NCBI RefSeq assembly: GCF_900091515.1
Contig: NZ_LT607410.1
Location: 2,728,001 to 2,792,000 of the forward strand
Direction of reading: 5' to 3'
DNA length: 64,000 nt
Source: Micromonospora purpureochromogenes
GTDB lineage: Bacteria; Actinomycetota; Actinomycetes; Mycobacteriales; Micromonosporaceae
Made by a program: the position numbers and the translations under genes. The notes beneath the pieces are model-generated. The model did not search any database. It saw only the letters and a program-made list of their open reading frames with translations, and was not told the DNA's origin. Below are positions 7,582 through 16,688 of this stretch, in pieces. Position 1 is the first letter of the stretch, and every line of letters starts with the position of its first letter.

Positions 7582-9307
7582 CGTGCGCGCGGGCGATCAG
7601 CTCCGCGGCGAGCGCCCACGCCTCGGCCAGGTCCCGGTCGTGCGCCGCGGCACCCGAACCGCCCGCGGTGTCGGCGTGCACCGTCGCCAGCCGCAGCCGC
7701 CGCTGCGCCGGCCCCTGCACCACCCGCACGCTCTGGATCCGGGCGTACGGCACGATCGCCAGCTGCCGGGTCAGCAGCCCGGAGCGGACGGCGAAGACGC
7801 GCTCGCCCAGCCCGGCGCCGATCACCCGCACGCTGAGCGGCCGCAGCCAGCGGGCCCGGGCCGGCGGGGGCGTCAGCGGCAGGGCGGTCAGCCGCACCCC
7901 GGGCAGCACCTCGGCGACGATCTCCTCGCCGGTACGCAGGTCGCCGACGGGCAGCAGCCGGTCCGGCCGGTTCCGGTCGTCCTGCTCGCCACCGGAGTAG
8001 CCGGCCACCTCCAGCCGCAGCCGCAACCAGCCCTTCATCCGCCAGAGCAGCGGCCAGGTCACCCCGATGGTCTGCACCCGGTCCAGCGGCACGGTCTGCA
8101 CCCGGGTCTCCAGCAGGCCGTTGCGGACGCGCAGGCGGTCCTCCTCCCGGTCCAGCCGGAAGCTCCAGTCGTCGAGCACCCGGCGCACCGGTTGCAGGAT
8201 CACGCCGGCCATCGCGGTCAGCGTGCTGGCCACCGCGATGAACGACCAGGAGCCCTCGGAGAGGAACTGGCCCGCCACGAAGGCCAGGCCGAACGGGAGC
8301 AGGAACGCCTGCGGGGTGAGCAGCTGGCTGACCAGCAGGTCGATGTTGCGGACGGCGTGCAGCGGCCGGCCGACCGGCTCCGGCGGCACCCCGACGCGTG
8401 CGACGGCCGGCGCGGCCTCCCCGCCGGCGGCCCGACCCGCCACGGCGAGCAGCCGCTGCCGCAACGCCGCCGCCTCGGCCACGCCGAGGTACGCCAGCGG
8501 CGCCTCGGTCTTGCCGCCGCCCACCACCTCCAGCCGCAGCTCGGCCAGGCCGGTGAGCTGGGCGAGCAGCGGTCGGACCACCTCCACCGCCTGCAACCGC
8601 TCCAGCGGGATCGCCCGGGTACGCCGCCAGAGCAGCCCCTCGTGCACCCGCAGCTCCCGCCCGACGATGTGGTAGCCGGTGTTCCACCAGCTGATCACCG
8701 CCAGCACGGTCGCGCCCAGCGCGAGCACCACCACCATGACGGTGAACACCCCGAAGCCCACCCGGGACAGGGTCGACCAGGACAGGCCCGCAATCACCAC
8801 GACCAGTGACTTCGCCCCGTGCAGCACCGGGCTGAGCGGGTGCAGCCGTTGCCGCGGCTCCTCCCCGGCCGGGCCGGGCGCGGGGGCGTACCCGGGTGTG
8901 GGGGCGTGGGGCGGTGCGCCGGGCACGGGGCCGTGGCCCCCGGGCACAGGACCGTATCCGGGCGGCGGGCCGTATCCGGGCGGCGCGGGCGCTGGGCCGT
9001 GTCCGGGTGGGCCGGGTGTCGGGCCGGGCACCGGTTGGCCGAAGGTGGCGCCGTATCCGGGGTGGCCCGATGTCCGACCGTGCTCCGGTGGGCCGGGCGT
9101 AGGGCCATGGACCGGTGGGCCGGACGTCGGGCTGTGCGCCGGTGGGCCGGAGACAGCACCGTGGACCGGTGGGCCGGAGACGGGGCCGTATCCGAATGGG
9201 CCGGAGACCGGCTCGGATCCGGGTGGGGCGGCCGGCGCGGGCGGCTCCGACGGGGCCGGCCCGGTGTCGGGCCGGGCCGGTTCCGGCCCGCGCGGCCCGT
9301 CGTTCAC
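7562..9307 (-). CDS. Bacterial PH-domain membrane protein, YdbT-like, with long Pro/Gly-rich N-terminus
   Basis: A 581-residue protein with tandem bPH2 (DUF304) domains. After a disordered N terminus of about 150 residues come membrane pairs and three PH-like units, each with the typical R-x-R-x-IPLERLQAVEV / VPLDRVQTIGVTWP / VPYARIQSVRVVQGP strand. It matches the B. subtilis YdbT layout, and the gene upstream matches YdbS. Its GTG start overlaps that gene's stop (GTGA). The unusual part is the N terminus of GPP-x-HGP repeats. The family is membrane-associated and has been linked to resistance to some antimicrobials, but biochemical function is unsettled. A longer upstream frame is a shadow. 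Confidence 0.82.
   Translation of the reverse strand: MNDGPRGPEPARPDTGPAPSEPPAPAAPPGSEPVSGPFGYGPVSGPPVHGAVSGPPAHSPTSGPPVHGPTPGPPEHGRTSGHPGYGATFGQPVPGPTPGPPGHGPAPAPPGYGPPPGYGPVPGGHGPVPGAPPHAPTPGYAPAPGPAGEEPRQRLHPLSPVLHGAKSLVVVIAGLSWSTLSRVGFGVFTVMVVVLALGATVLAVISWWNTGYHIVGRELRVHEGLLWRRTRAIPLERLQAVEVVRPLLAQLTGLAELRLEVVGGGKTEAPLAYLGVAEAAALRQRLLAVAGRAAGGEAAPAVARVGVPPEPVGRPLHAVRNIDLLVSQLLTPQAFLLPFGLAFVAGQFLSEGSWSFIAVASTLTAMAGVILQPVRRVLDDWSFRLDREEDRLRVRNGLLETRVQTVPLDRVQTIGVTWPLLWRMKGWLRLRLEVAGYSGGEQDDRNRPDRLLPVGDLRTGEEIVAEVLPGVRLTALPLTPPPARARWLRPLSVRVIGAGLGERVFAVRSGLLTRQLAIVPYARIQSVRVVQGPAQRRLRLATVHADTAGGSGAAAHDRDLAEAWALAAELIARAHAARRAR
8890..9235. repeat. Degenerate in-frame repeats encoding a Pro/Gly/His tract
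   Basis: About a dozen imperfect units around CCGGTGGGCCGGAGAC (plus-strand view), spaced mostly 24-30 bp, encode repeating VSGPPVHG / PTPGPPEHG / GYGPVPGG motifs on the minus strand. The tract is low-complexity, probably disordered and cytoplasmic, and a likely site of length variation between strains. Confidence 0.75.
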
Positions 9308-9822
9308 AGCCCCTCCGCGCGGTCTTCGCCCAGCGCGGTGAGCCGGTCGCGCAGCCGGGCCGCCTCCTCCGGCCGCAGGCCGGGCACCCGGGCGTCGCTG
9401 GCCGCGGCGGCGGTGTGCAGTTGCACGGTGGCCAGGCGGAACGCCCGCTCCAGCGGCCCGGCGCTGACGTCGACGAACTGCATCCGCGAGTACGGCACGA
9501 TGGAGAGCCGCCGGACCAGCAGCCCGTGCCGGACCAGCAGGTCGTTCTCGCGCTCGGCGTAGCCCCAGGCGCGGACGGCCCGGACGATCGCCACCGCCCG
9601 CCAGGCGCCGAGCAGCAGCACCAGCCCGAACGCGACGCCGAAGGCCCAGTGACCGCTGAGCGCCCAGCCGAGGCCGAGACCGGCCAGCACCACGGCCAGC
9701 AGTATCGCGAGCCGGAGCAGTTCCACCCAGATCAGGTCGCCGGAGATCCGCTGCCACCGGACGGTGTCCGGCCAGGGTTCCAGGGCGCTGACCGGACGCT
9801 GAGGTGGCTCGGCGCCGGTCAC
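9304..9822 (-). CDS. Bacterial PH-domain membrane protein, YdbS-like
   Basis: A 172-residue protein with two adjacent hydrophobic segments (LLRLAILLAVVLAGLGLGWA and FGVAFGLVLLLGAW) followed by a single bPH2 domain containing RHGLLVRRLSIVPYSRMQ. It is the short partner of the YdbS/YdbT pair. GTG at 9822 is chosen by homology-like length; the frame is open further upstream, with no clear ribosome site for either start. It lies 22 bp after the small zinc-ribbon-like gene and overlaps the next gene by 4 bp, so all three form one operon. Confidence 0.8.
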   Translation of the reverse strand: MTGAEPPQRPVSALEPWPDTVRWQRISGDLIWVELLRLAILLAVVLAGLGLGWALSGHWAFGVAFGLVLLLGAWRAVAIVRAVRAWGYAERENDLLVRHGLLVRRLSIVPYSRMQFVDVSAGPLERAFRLATVQLHTAAAASDARVPGLRPEEAARLRDRLTALGEDRAEGL

Positions 9823-9844
9823 CGGGAAGATCCGCTCTGCGCGC

Positions 9845-10075
9845 TCACCGTTCGAGCGTATGCGATCCCGGCAGTGGTGCGACCTCGCGCAGGAAGCCGC
9901 GCGCGTCGAGGAAGTCGCCGAGGGAGGTCCGGTGCTGGGGGCAGGCCAACCAGGTCTTGCGCCGCTCCGGGTCGTGCAGGCGGGGATTGTTCCAGCGCAG
10001 CGCCCAGACGGCGGGAGCGCGGCAGCCACGGGCCGAACAGATCGGTGCCTCGTCGGCGGTGCTGGAGTCGGTCAC
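9845..10075 (-). CDS. Small Cys/His protein of unknown function (possible zinc knuckle)
   Basis: A 76-residue soluble protein. It has CSARGC near the N terminus and CPQH in the middle (WLACPQHRTSLGDFL), a CxxxxC...CxxH arrangement that could bind zinc. Trp-rich ALRWNNPRLH lies between the two halves. Small actinobacterial proteins of this look are sometimes labelled acetone carboxylase, which the sequence does not support. GTG at 10075 opens the PH-domain operon. Function unknown. Confidence 0.7.
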   Translation of the reverse strand: MTDSSTADEAPICSARGCRAPAVWALRWNNPRLHDPERRKTWLACPQHRTSLGDFLDARGFLREVAPLPGSHTLER

Positions 10076-10313
10076 CCGGGGCAGTCTAGGCCGGGGTGCC
10101 GGAAGTTTGAGCGCCGGGCGACCACGGGGGGAGCCGCCCGGCGACGGGGTGAATCGTACACGCGCCGGACCCCTGTGTGTCCACCCTCGTTCAGCGATTC
10201 GGCGAACGGGACGGCGCGGCGGAAATCGGCTTCTCCCTCCATCGGCTCTCAGCCCGGCATGCGAGTCTTGATACGCACCACGCCGCGACGACCGATCATG
10301 CTGTGGAGGACCG

Positions 10314-11423
10314 GTGGCCCAGCCGACCACGCCCGACGCCCCGACCCCGAACGGGGCGGCCCCCGAGACGCCCATGCCGGTGAGCACCCCGGCGGAGGAT
10401 GCCAGCCTGCTGGAACGGGCGCTGTTCGAGATCAAACGGGTGATCGTCGGCCAGGACCGGATGGTGGAGCGGATGTTCGTCGCGCTCCTCGCCCGGGGTC
10501 ACTGCCTGCTGGAGGGCGTACCCGGGGTGGCCAAGACGCTGGCGGTGGAGACCCTGGCCAAGGTGGTCGGCGGCGACTTCGCCCGGGTGCAGTTCACTCC
10601 GGACCTGGTCCCCGCCGACATCATGGGCACCCGGATCTACCGGCAGTCCAGCGAGAAGTTCGACGTGGAGCTGGGCCCGGTCTTCGTCAATTTCCTCCTC
10701 GCCGACGAGATCAACCGGGCTCCGGCGAAGGTGCAGTCCGCGCTGCTGGAGGTGATGAGCGAGCGGCAGGTCTCCATCGGCGGCGAGACGCACCGGGTGC
10801 CGAACCCGTTCCTGGTGATGGCCACCCAGAACCCGATCGAGCAGGAGGGCGTCTACCCGCTGCCGGAGGCGCAGCGGGACCGGTTCCTGATGAAGATCGT
10901 GGTCGGCTACCCGACCGACGCCGAGGAGCGCGAGATCGTCTACCGGATGGGCGTCGCCCCGCCGGAGCCGGCGCAGGTCTTCACCACCGACGACCTGATC
11001 GCCCTGCAGCAGAAGGCCGACCAGGTCTTCGTGCACAACGCGCTGGTCGACTACGCGGTCCGGCTGGTGCTGGCCACCCGTACCCCGGCCGAGCACGGCA
11101 TGCCCGACGTCGCCCGGCTCATCCAGTACGGCGCCAGCCCGCGCGCCTCGCTCGGCCTGGTCCGGGCCACCCGGGCGCTGGCCCTGCTGCGCGGCCGTGA
11201 CTACGCGCTGCCCCAGGACGTGCAGGACATCGCGCCCGACATCCTGCGGCACCGGCTGGTGCTCAGCTACGACGCGCTCGCCGACGACGTGCCCGCCGAC
11301 CACGTGGTGCACCGGGTCATGTCGACGATCCCGCTGCCCTCGGTGGCGCCCCGCCAGCAGGCGACCCTGGTGCCGCCGGTCAGCGCGCCGCCCGGCGCCG
11401 GCTGGCCCGGGCAGCGGCCGTGA
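10314..11423 (+). CDS. moxR: MoxR-family AAA+ ATPase
   Basis: Cytoplasmic AAA+ chaperone-like ATPase of 369 residues. Walker A is GVPGVAKT at 68-75, Walker B is LLADEINRAP, and sensor/arginine regions follow (ATQNPIEQEGVYPLPEAQ, DRFLMK). MoxR proteins remodel or activate partner VWA proteins. The next two genes, DUF58 and VWA, overlap successively by 4 bp, giving the conserved moxR-DUF58-VWA cassette. GTG at 10314 has GGAGGA 3-4 nt before it. A non-conserved Pro/Thr-rich leader covers the first 25 residues. Order and neighbours resemble M. tuberculosis Rv1479 (moxR1). Confidence 0.93.
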   Translation: MAQPTTPDAPTPNGAAPETPMPVSTPAEDASLLERALFEIKRVIVGQDRMVERMFVALLARGHCLLEGVPGVAKTLAVETLAKVVGGDFARVQFTPDLVPADIMGTRIYRQSSEKFDVELGPVFVNFLLADEINRAPAKVQSALLEVMSERQVSIGGETHRVPNPFLVMATQNPIEQEGVYPLPEAQRDRFLMKIVVGYPTDAEEREIVYRMGVAPPEPAQVFTTDDLIALQQKADQVFVHNALVDYAVRLVLATRTPAEHGMPDVARLIQYGASPRASLGLVRATRALALLRGRDYALPQDVQDIAPDILRHRLVLSYDALADDVPADHVVHRVMSTIPLPSVAPRQQATLVPPVSAPPGAGWPGQRP

Positions 11424-12406
11424 CCTCACCCGTGCGCCCCGCCGACGCCGGCGGCGAGCGGACCGAGGCGGTGCTGACCCGGTTGCAGCTGCTGGTCACC
11501 CGCAAGCTCGACGGCCTGCTCCAGGGCGACTACGCCGGACTGCTGCCCGGCCCCGGCAGCGAGGCGGGGGAGTCGCGGGAGTACCGGCCCGGCGACGACG
11601 TACGCCGGATGGACTGGCCGGTCACCGCCCGGACGACGATGCCGCACGTGCGGCGGACGGTGGCCGACCGGGAGCTGGAGACCTGGCTCGCGGTGGACCT
11701 GTCGGCGAGCCTCGACTTCGGCACCGGGCGCTGGCTCAAGCGGGAGGTGGTGATCGCGGCGACCGCCGCCCTGACCCACCTGACGGTGCGCGGCGGCAAC
11801 CGGATCGGCGCGGTGATCGGCACCGGCGCGGAGACGGCGCCGCCCGCCGGCCGCTGGCGCGCCGCCCCGCCGCCGCCCGCCGGGCCGGGCGTGCTCACCC
11901 GGGTGCCGGCCCGCTCGGGTCGCCGGGAGGCGCACGCGTTGCTGCGGGCCGTCGCGCACACCCCGGTCCGGCCCGGGCGCAGCGACCTGGGCGCGCTGGT
12001 CGACCTGCTCAACCGCCCGCCACGGCGGCGGGGCCTGGCGGTGGTGATCTCGGACTTCCTCGCGCCGCCGCCGCAGTGGGGCCGGCCGCTGCGTAAGCTG
12101 CGGGTCCGGCACGACGTGCTGGCGATCGAGGTGGTCGACCCGCGCGAGTTGGAGCTGCCGGACGTGGGGGTGCTGCCGGTGGTCGACCCGGAGACCGGGG
12201 AGCTGCACGAGGTGCAGACCGCCGATCCCCGGCTGCGCCGGCGGTACGCCGAGGCGGCGGCCGCCCAGCGCGAGGCGATCGCCACCGAGCTGCGCGCCGC
12301 CGGCGCCGGGCACCTGCGCCTGCGTACCGATCGAGACTGGCTGCTGGACATGGTGCGATTCGTGGCCGCGCAGCGGCACGCCCGCACCCGGGGGACGACG
12401 CGATGA
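11420..12406 (+). CDS. DUF58 protein of the moxR cassette
   Basis: A 328-residue protein with the DUF58 signature SREYRPGDDVRRMDWPVTAR (about residues 50-70), followed by a VWA-like half domain with LAVDLSASLDFGT resembling a MIDAS motif. It overlaps moxR (GTGA) and the VWA gene (ATGA). DUF58 proteins are presumed MoxR clients acting in envelope-associated processes; the precise role is unknown. It corresponds in order to Rv1480. Confidence 0.88.
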   Translation: MTSPVRPADAGGERTEAVLTRLQLLVTRKLDGLLQGDYAGLLPGPGSEAGESREYRPGDDVRRMDWPVTARTTMPHVRRTVADRELETWLAVDLSASLDFGTGRWLKREVVIAATAALTHLTVRGGNRIGAVIGTGAETAPPAGRWRAAPPPPAGPGVLTRVPARSGRREAHALLRAVAHTPVRPGRSDLGALVDLLNRPPRRRGLAVVISDFLAPPPQWGRPLRKLRVRHDVLAIEVVDPRELELPDVGVLPVVDPETGELHEVQTADPRLRRRYAEAAAAQREAIATELRAAGAGHLRLRTDRDWLLDMVRFVAAQRHARTRGTTR

Positions 12407-13353
12407 TCCGTTTTCTGCAACCGTGGTGGCTGCTGGCCCTGCTGCCGGTGCTGGCCCTCGCCGCGCTCTACGTCTGGCGGCAGCGCCACCGCCGGGCGTA
12501 CGCGATGCGGTTCACCAACGTGGACCTGTTGCGGACCCTGGCGCCGAAGGGCCTGGGCTGGCGGCGGCACGCCGCGGCCACCGCGTTCCTGCTCGCCCTG
12601 GTGGCGCTGGCCGCGGGGATGGCCCGCCCGGCGATGGACACCCGGGAGCCCCTGGAGCGGGCCACCGTCATGCTGGCGATCGACGTCTCACTGTCCATGC
12701 AGGCCGACGACGTGGCGCCGAACCGGTTGGAGGCCGCGCAGGAGGCGGCGAAGCAGTTCGTCGGGGAGCTGCCGGAGAGTTACAACCTCGGGCTGGTCTC
12801 CTTTGCCAAGTCGGCGAACGTGCTGGTCGCCCCCAGCAAGGACCGGGAGGCGGTGACGGCGGCGATCGACGGGCTGACCCTGGCCGAGGCGACCGCCACC
12901 GGCGAGGCCGTCTTCACCTGCCTGGAGGCGATCCGCTCGGTTCCGGCCGACGGCGCGGCCGGCATCCCGCCGGCCCGGATCGTGCTGCTCTCCGACGGCT
13001 TCCGCACGTCGGGCCGGTCGGTGGAGGAGGCCGCCGCGGCGGCGCAGGCGGCCAACGTGCCGGTCTCCACCATCGCCTTCGGCACCGACTCGGGGCAGGT
13101 CGACATCAACGGTCAGCCGCAGCGGGTGCCGGTGGACCGGCTGGCGTTGGCGCAGCTGGCCGAGACCACCGAGGGCTATTTCTACGAGGCGGCCTCGGTC
13201 TCCGAGCTGAAGCAGGTCTACCAGGACATGGGCAGCTCGATCGGGTTCCGCACCGCGCCGCGCGAGATCACCCAGTGGTACGCGGGGGTGGCGCTGCTGC
13301 TCGCGCTCTGCGCCGGCGGGCTGAGCCTGCTCTGGTCGTCCCGGATGCTCTGA
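12403..13353 (+). CDS. Membrane VWA-domain protein, BatA-like
   Basis: A 316-residue membrane protein: an N-terminal helix (about 5-25), a second near 55-75, a periplasm-facing or cytoplasmic VWA domain, and a C-terminal helix (LLLALCAGGLSLLW). The MIDAS motif is intact: DVSLSMQADD, the Thr in EATATGEA and Asp in LLSDGFR. It closes the moxR-DUF58-VWA cassette and is likely the membrane partner that MoxR acts on. It matches Rv1481 in position. Confidence 0.9.
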   Translation: MIRFLQPWWLLALLPVLALAALYVWRQRHRRAYAMRFTNVDLLRTLAPKGLGWRRHAAATAFLLALVALAAGMARPAMDTREPLERATVMLAIDVSLSMQADDVAPNRLEAAQEAAKQFVGELPESYNLGLVSFAKSANVLVAPSKDREAVTAAIDGLTLAEATATGEAVFTCLEAIRSVPADGAAGIPPARIVLLSDGFRTSGRSVEEAAAAAQAANVPVSTIAFGTDSGQVDINGQPQRVPVDRLALAQLAETTEGYFYEAASVSELKQVYQDMGSSIGFRTAPREITQWYAGVALLLALCAGGLSLLWSSRML

Positions 13354-13416
13354 GACCCGCCAAGGGTGCGCGGGCGCCGTCCCGGGCGGGACGGGTGGCC
13401 GGACGGCCGGCGGTGG

Positions 13417-13503
13417 TCAGTGACCGCCGCCGGCCAGGACGAAGACGACGGCCACCCAGACGGCGGCGAGGGTGAAGCCCAGCGGGGCGACGTAACGGCT
13501 CAT
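13417..13503 (-). CDS. Candidate 28-residue membrane micro-protein
   Basis: A short frame reading MSRYVAPLGFTLAAVWVA... with one hydrophobic helix and a GGGH end. GGAG lies 6 nt before its ATG, a good ribosome site, and it sits in an otherwise gene-free gap on the strand opposite to both neighbours. Single-helix peptides of this size are common near envelope genes. No family is recognised, and the frame could be chance, though the helix plus ribosome site argue for reality. Confidence 0.45.
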   Translation of the reverse strand: MSRYVAPLGFTLAAVWVAVVFVLAGGGH

Positions 13504-13710
13504 GGACGGCTCCGGTGGCGGCTGGACGGTCCGCGCGTGCGGGGGCGGACCGCAGGGGTTGAGCAGGACGCGCACACGAAGTCGTGACCGGGCGGCTCCA
13601 CCGTGGGCCGGCCCGGGAGCGGGACGGCGCTGGCCGGCCACCCCGGCAATGGCCGGGGCGGGCGGTGCGGGGAGCGGGAGCTGGGTCAGCTCGACCGACT
13701 GAGTCGTGGC

Positions 13711-13764
13711 TCAGCGGGGCTGACGGAGGGCCCGGCCACGACTGGGAGGATCGCTATCTCGCAC
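13711..13764 (-). CDS. Candidate 17-residue peptide with a full-length anti-16S ribosome site
   Basis: The minus strand reads AGGAGGTGATC (13778-13768), exactly complementary to the 16S rRNA tail, then GCT, then GTG opening MRDSDPPSRGRALRQPR and a stop. The ribosome site and start lie in an imperfect hairpin (GGAGG-ATCGCT / AGCGAT-CACCTCC, 13745-13777). This may be a leader peptide or a regulated micro-ORF. The same bases, read on the plus strand, put an anti-SD sequence into the region upstream of fabG. Confidence 0.35.
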   Translation of the reverse strand: MRDSDPPSRGRALRQPR

Positions 13765-13778
13765 AGCGATCACCTCCT

Positions 13779-14745
<967 letters not shown>

Positions 14746-14785
14746 CGACCGCCCCACCCGAGAAAACGTACGGAGGAATCCCCGA

Positions 14786-15553
14786 ATGTCCGGACTGCTC
14801 GCCGGTAAGCGGCTGCTGGTCACCGGTGTCATCACCGACGCCTCGATCGCCTTCTCGGTGGCGAAGCTCGCCCAGGAGAACGGCGCACAGGTCGTGCTCA
14901 CCGGCTACGGCCGGCTCTCCCTGGTCGAGCGGATCGCCAAGCGGCTGCCCGAGCCGGCCCCGGTGATCGAGCTGGACGTGACGAACCCGGAGCACCTGGC
15001 CGGCCTGGCCGACAAGGTGCGCGAGCACGTTGACGGCCTGGACGGGGTGGTGCACTCGATCGGGTTCGCCCCGCAGAGCTGCCTCGGCGGCGGCTTCCTC
15101 GACGCCCCCTGGGAGGACGTGGCCACCGCGCTCCAGGTCTCCACGTACTCGTACAAGTCCCTCGCGATGGCGGCGCTGCCGCTGATGTCGGCCGGCGGCG
15201 CCGTGGTCGGGCTCACCTTCGACGCCACCAAGGCGTGGCCGGTCTACGACTGGATGGGCGTGGCCAAGGCCGGTCTGGAGTCCGCCTCCCGCTACCTGGC
15301 CCTGCACCTGGGCAAGCAGGGCATCCGCAGCAACCTGGTCGCCGCCGGCCCGCTGCGCACCATCGCCGCCAAGTCGATCCCCGGCTTCGACCAGTTCGAG
15401 GACGCCTGGACCGAGCGGGCCCCGCTCGGCTGGAGCCTCACCGACCAGGAACCGGCCGCCCGGGCCTGCCTGGCGCTGCTGTCCGACTGGTTCCCGGCCA
15501 CCACCGGCGAGATCGTCCACGTCGACGGCGGCTACCACGCGATCGGCGCCTGA
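14786..15553 (+). CDS. inhA: Enoyl-ACP reductase, InhA type
   Basis: NADH-dependent enoyl-ACP reductase (255 residues) for the last step of fatty-acid elongation. GVITDASIA is the modified nucleotide loop of FabI/InhA, SIGFAP carries the Ser equivalent to the isoniazid-relevant Ser94, and Tyr154 and Lys161 keep the InhA Tyr-x6-Lys spacing. DATKAWPVYDWMGVAKAGLES is much closer to InhA than to E. coli FabI. ACGGAGGAAT precedes ATG 14786. It is cotranscribed with fabG and probably hemH. Confidence 0.94.
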   Translation: MSGLLAGKRLLVTGVITDASIAFSVAKLAQENGAQVVLTGYGRLSLVERIAKRLPEPAPVIELDVTNPEHLAGLADKVREHVDGLDGVVHSIGFAPQSCLGGGFLDAPWEDVATALQVSTYSYKSLAMAALPLMSAGGAVVGLTFDATKAWPVYDWMGVAKAGLESASRYLALHLGKQGIRSNLVAAGPLRTIAAKSIPGFDQFEDAWTERAPLGWSLTDQEPAARACLALLSDWFPATTGEIVHVDGGYHAIGA

Positions 15554-15622
15554 GCCACCGGCGAAACCCGGTGCCCGCGGGGTGGCCGCCGGGCCGGCAC
15601 GGCCGTCGGGGAGAATGGGACC

Positions 15623-16654
15623 ATGGCGTACGACGCATTGGTGCTGGTCTCCTTCGGCGGCCCGGAGCGTCCCGAGGACGTGCTGCCCTTCCTGCAGAAC
15701 GTGACCCGGGGCCGGGGCGTGCCGCCGGAGCGGCTCGAAGAGGTCGCCGAGCACTACCTGCACTTCGGCGGGGTCTCCCCGATCAACCAGCAGTGCCGCG
15801 AGCTGCTCGCCGCGGTCCGGGCGGACTTCGCCGCGAACGGCGTCGACCTGCCGGTCTACTGGGGCAACCGCAACTGGGATCCGATGCTCGCCGACACGGT
15901 GGCGCGGATGCGCGACGACGGGGTCACCCGCGCGCTGGCCTTCGTCACCAGCGCGTACGGCGGCTACTCGTCCTGCCGGCAGTACCAGGAGGACATCGCC
16001 GCGGCCCGGGCCGCCGTCGGCGCCGACGCCCCGGTGATCGAGAAGCTGCGCCAGTTCTGGGACCACCCCGGCTTCATCGAGCCGCACGTCGACGCGGTGC
16101 AGGCGGCGCTGGCCCAGCTCGACCCGGCGAAGCGGGACACCACCCGGGTGGTCTTCACCGCGCACTCCATCCCCGTCTCGGCGGCGGCCACCGCAGGTCC
16201 GCACGGCGGCCGGTACACCGCGCAGCTGGCGGAGGTCGCCCGGCTGGTGCACGCCGCCGCCGCGCCCGACCTGCCGTACGACCTGGTCTGGCAGAGCCGG
16301 TCCGGCCCGCCGCAGGTGCCGTGGCTGGAGCCGGACATCAACGACCACCTGACCGCGCTCGCCGAGTCCGGCGTGACCAGCGTGGTGGTCAGCCCGATCG
16401 GTTTCGTCTCCGACCACCTGGAAGTGGTCTGGGACCTGGACACCGAGGCGCTGGAGACGGCAAAGCGGCTGGGCCTGGACTTCGTCCGGGCGGGCACCCC
16501 GGGTACCGACCCGCGCTTCGTGGCGATGGTCCGCGAGCTGGTGGCCGAGCGCACCACACCCGACGGGGAGCGGCTGCGCCGCCGCCTCGGCGAGCTGCCG
16601 ATGTGGGACACCTGTCCCACGCCGTGCTGCGTGCCGGCCGCCCGCCGCCCCTGA
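15623..16654 (+). CDS. hemH: Ferrochelatase (coproporphyrin-type), with Fe-S cysteines
   Basis: A 343-residue chelatase that inserts iron into coproporphyrin III (actinobacterial CpfC route) or protoporphyrin. The opening LVLVSFGGPERPEDVLPFL, the metal-ligand His in FTAHSIPVSAAA, and QSRSGPPQVPWLEPDI are diagnostic. One Cys in YGGYSSCRQY and the C-terminal DTCPTPCC match the four-cysteine [2Fe-2S] set of actinobacterial ferrochelatases. GGGGAG lies before ATG 15623. It is third in the fabG-inhA-hemH unit, linking lipid and heme genes as in mycobacteria (hemZ). Confidence 0.94.
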   Translation: MAYDALVLVSFGGPERPEDVLPFLQNVTRGRGVPPERLEEVAEHYLHFGGVSPINQQCRELLAAVRADFAANGVDLPVYWGNRNWDPMLADTVARMRDDGVTRALAFVTSAYGGYSSCRQYQEDIAAARAAVGADAPVIEKLRQFWDHPGFIEPHVDAVQAALAQLDPAKRDTTRVVFTAHSIPVSAAATAGPHGGRYTAQLAEVARLVHAAAAPDLPYDLVWQSRSGPPQVPWLEPDINDHLTALAESGVTSVVVSPIGFVSDHLEVVWDLDTEALETAKRLGLDFVRAGTPGTDPRFVAMVRELVAERTTPDGERLRRRLGELPMWDTCPTPCCVPAARRP

Positions 16655-16688
16655 CACCACCCACCCCGACAACCCCTGGGACGAGACG

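Noticed and set aside
7562..9757. 731-residue version of the PH-domain protein
   Set aside because: It overlaps the YdbS-like gene in another frame; GTG at 9307 overlapping that gene's stop is the natural start.
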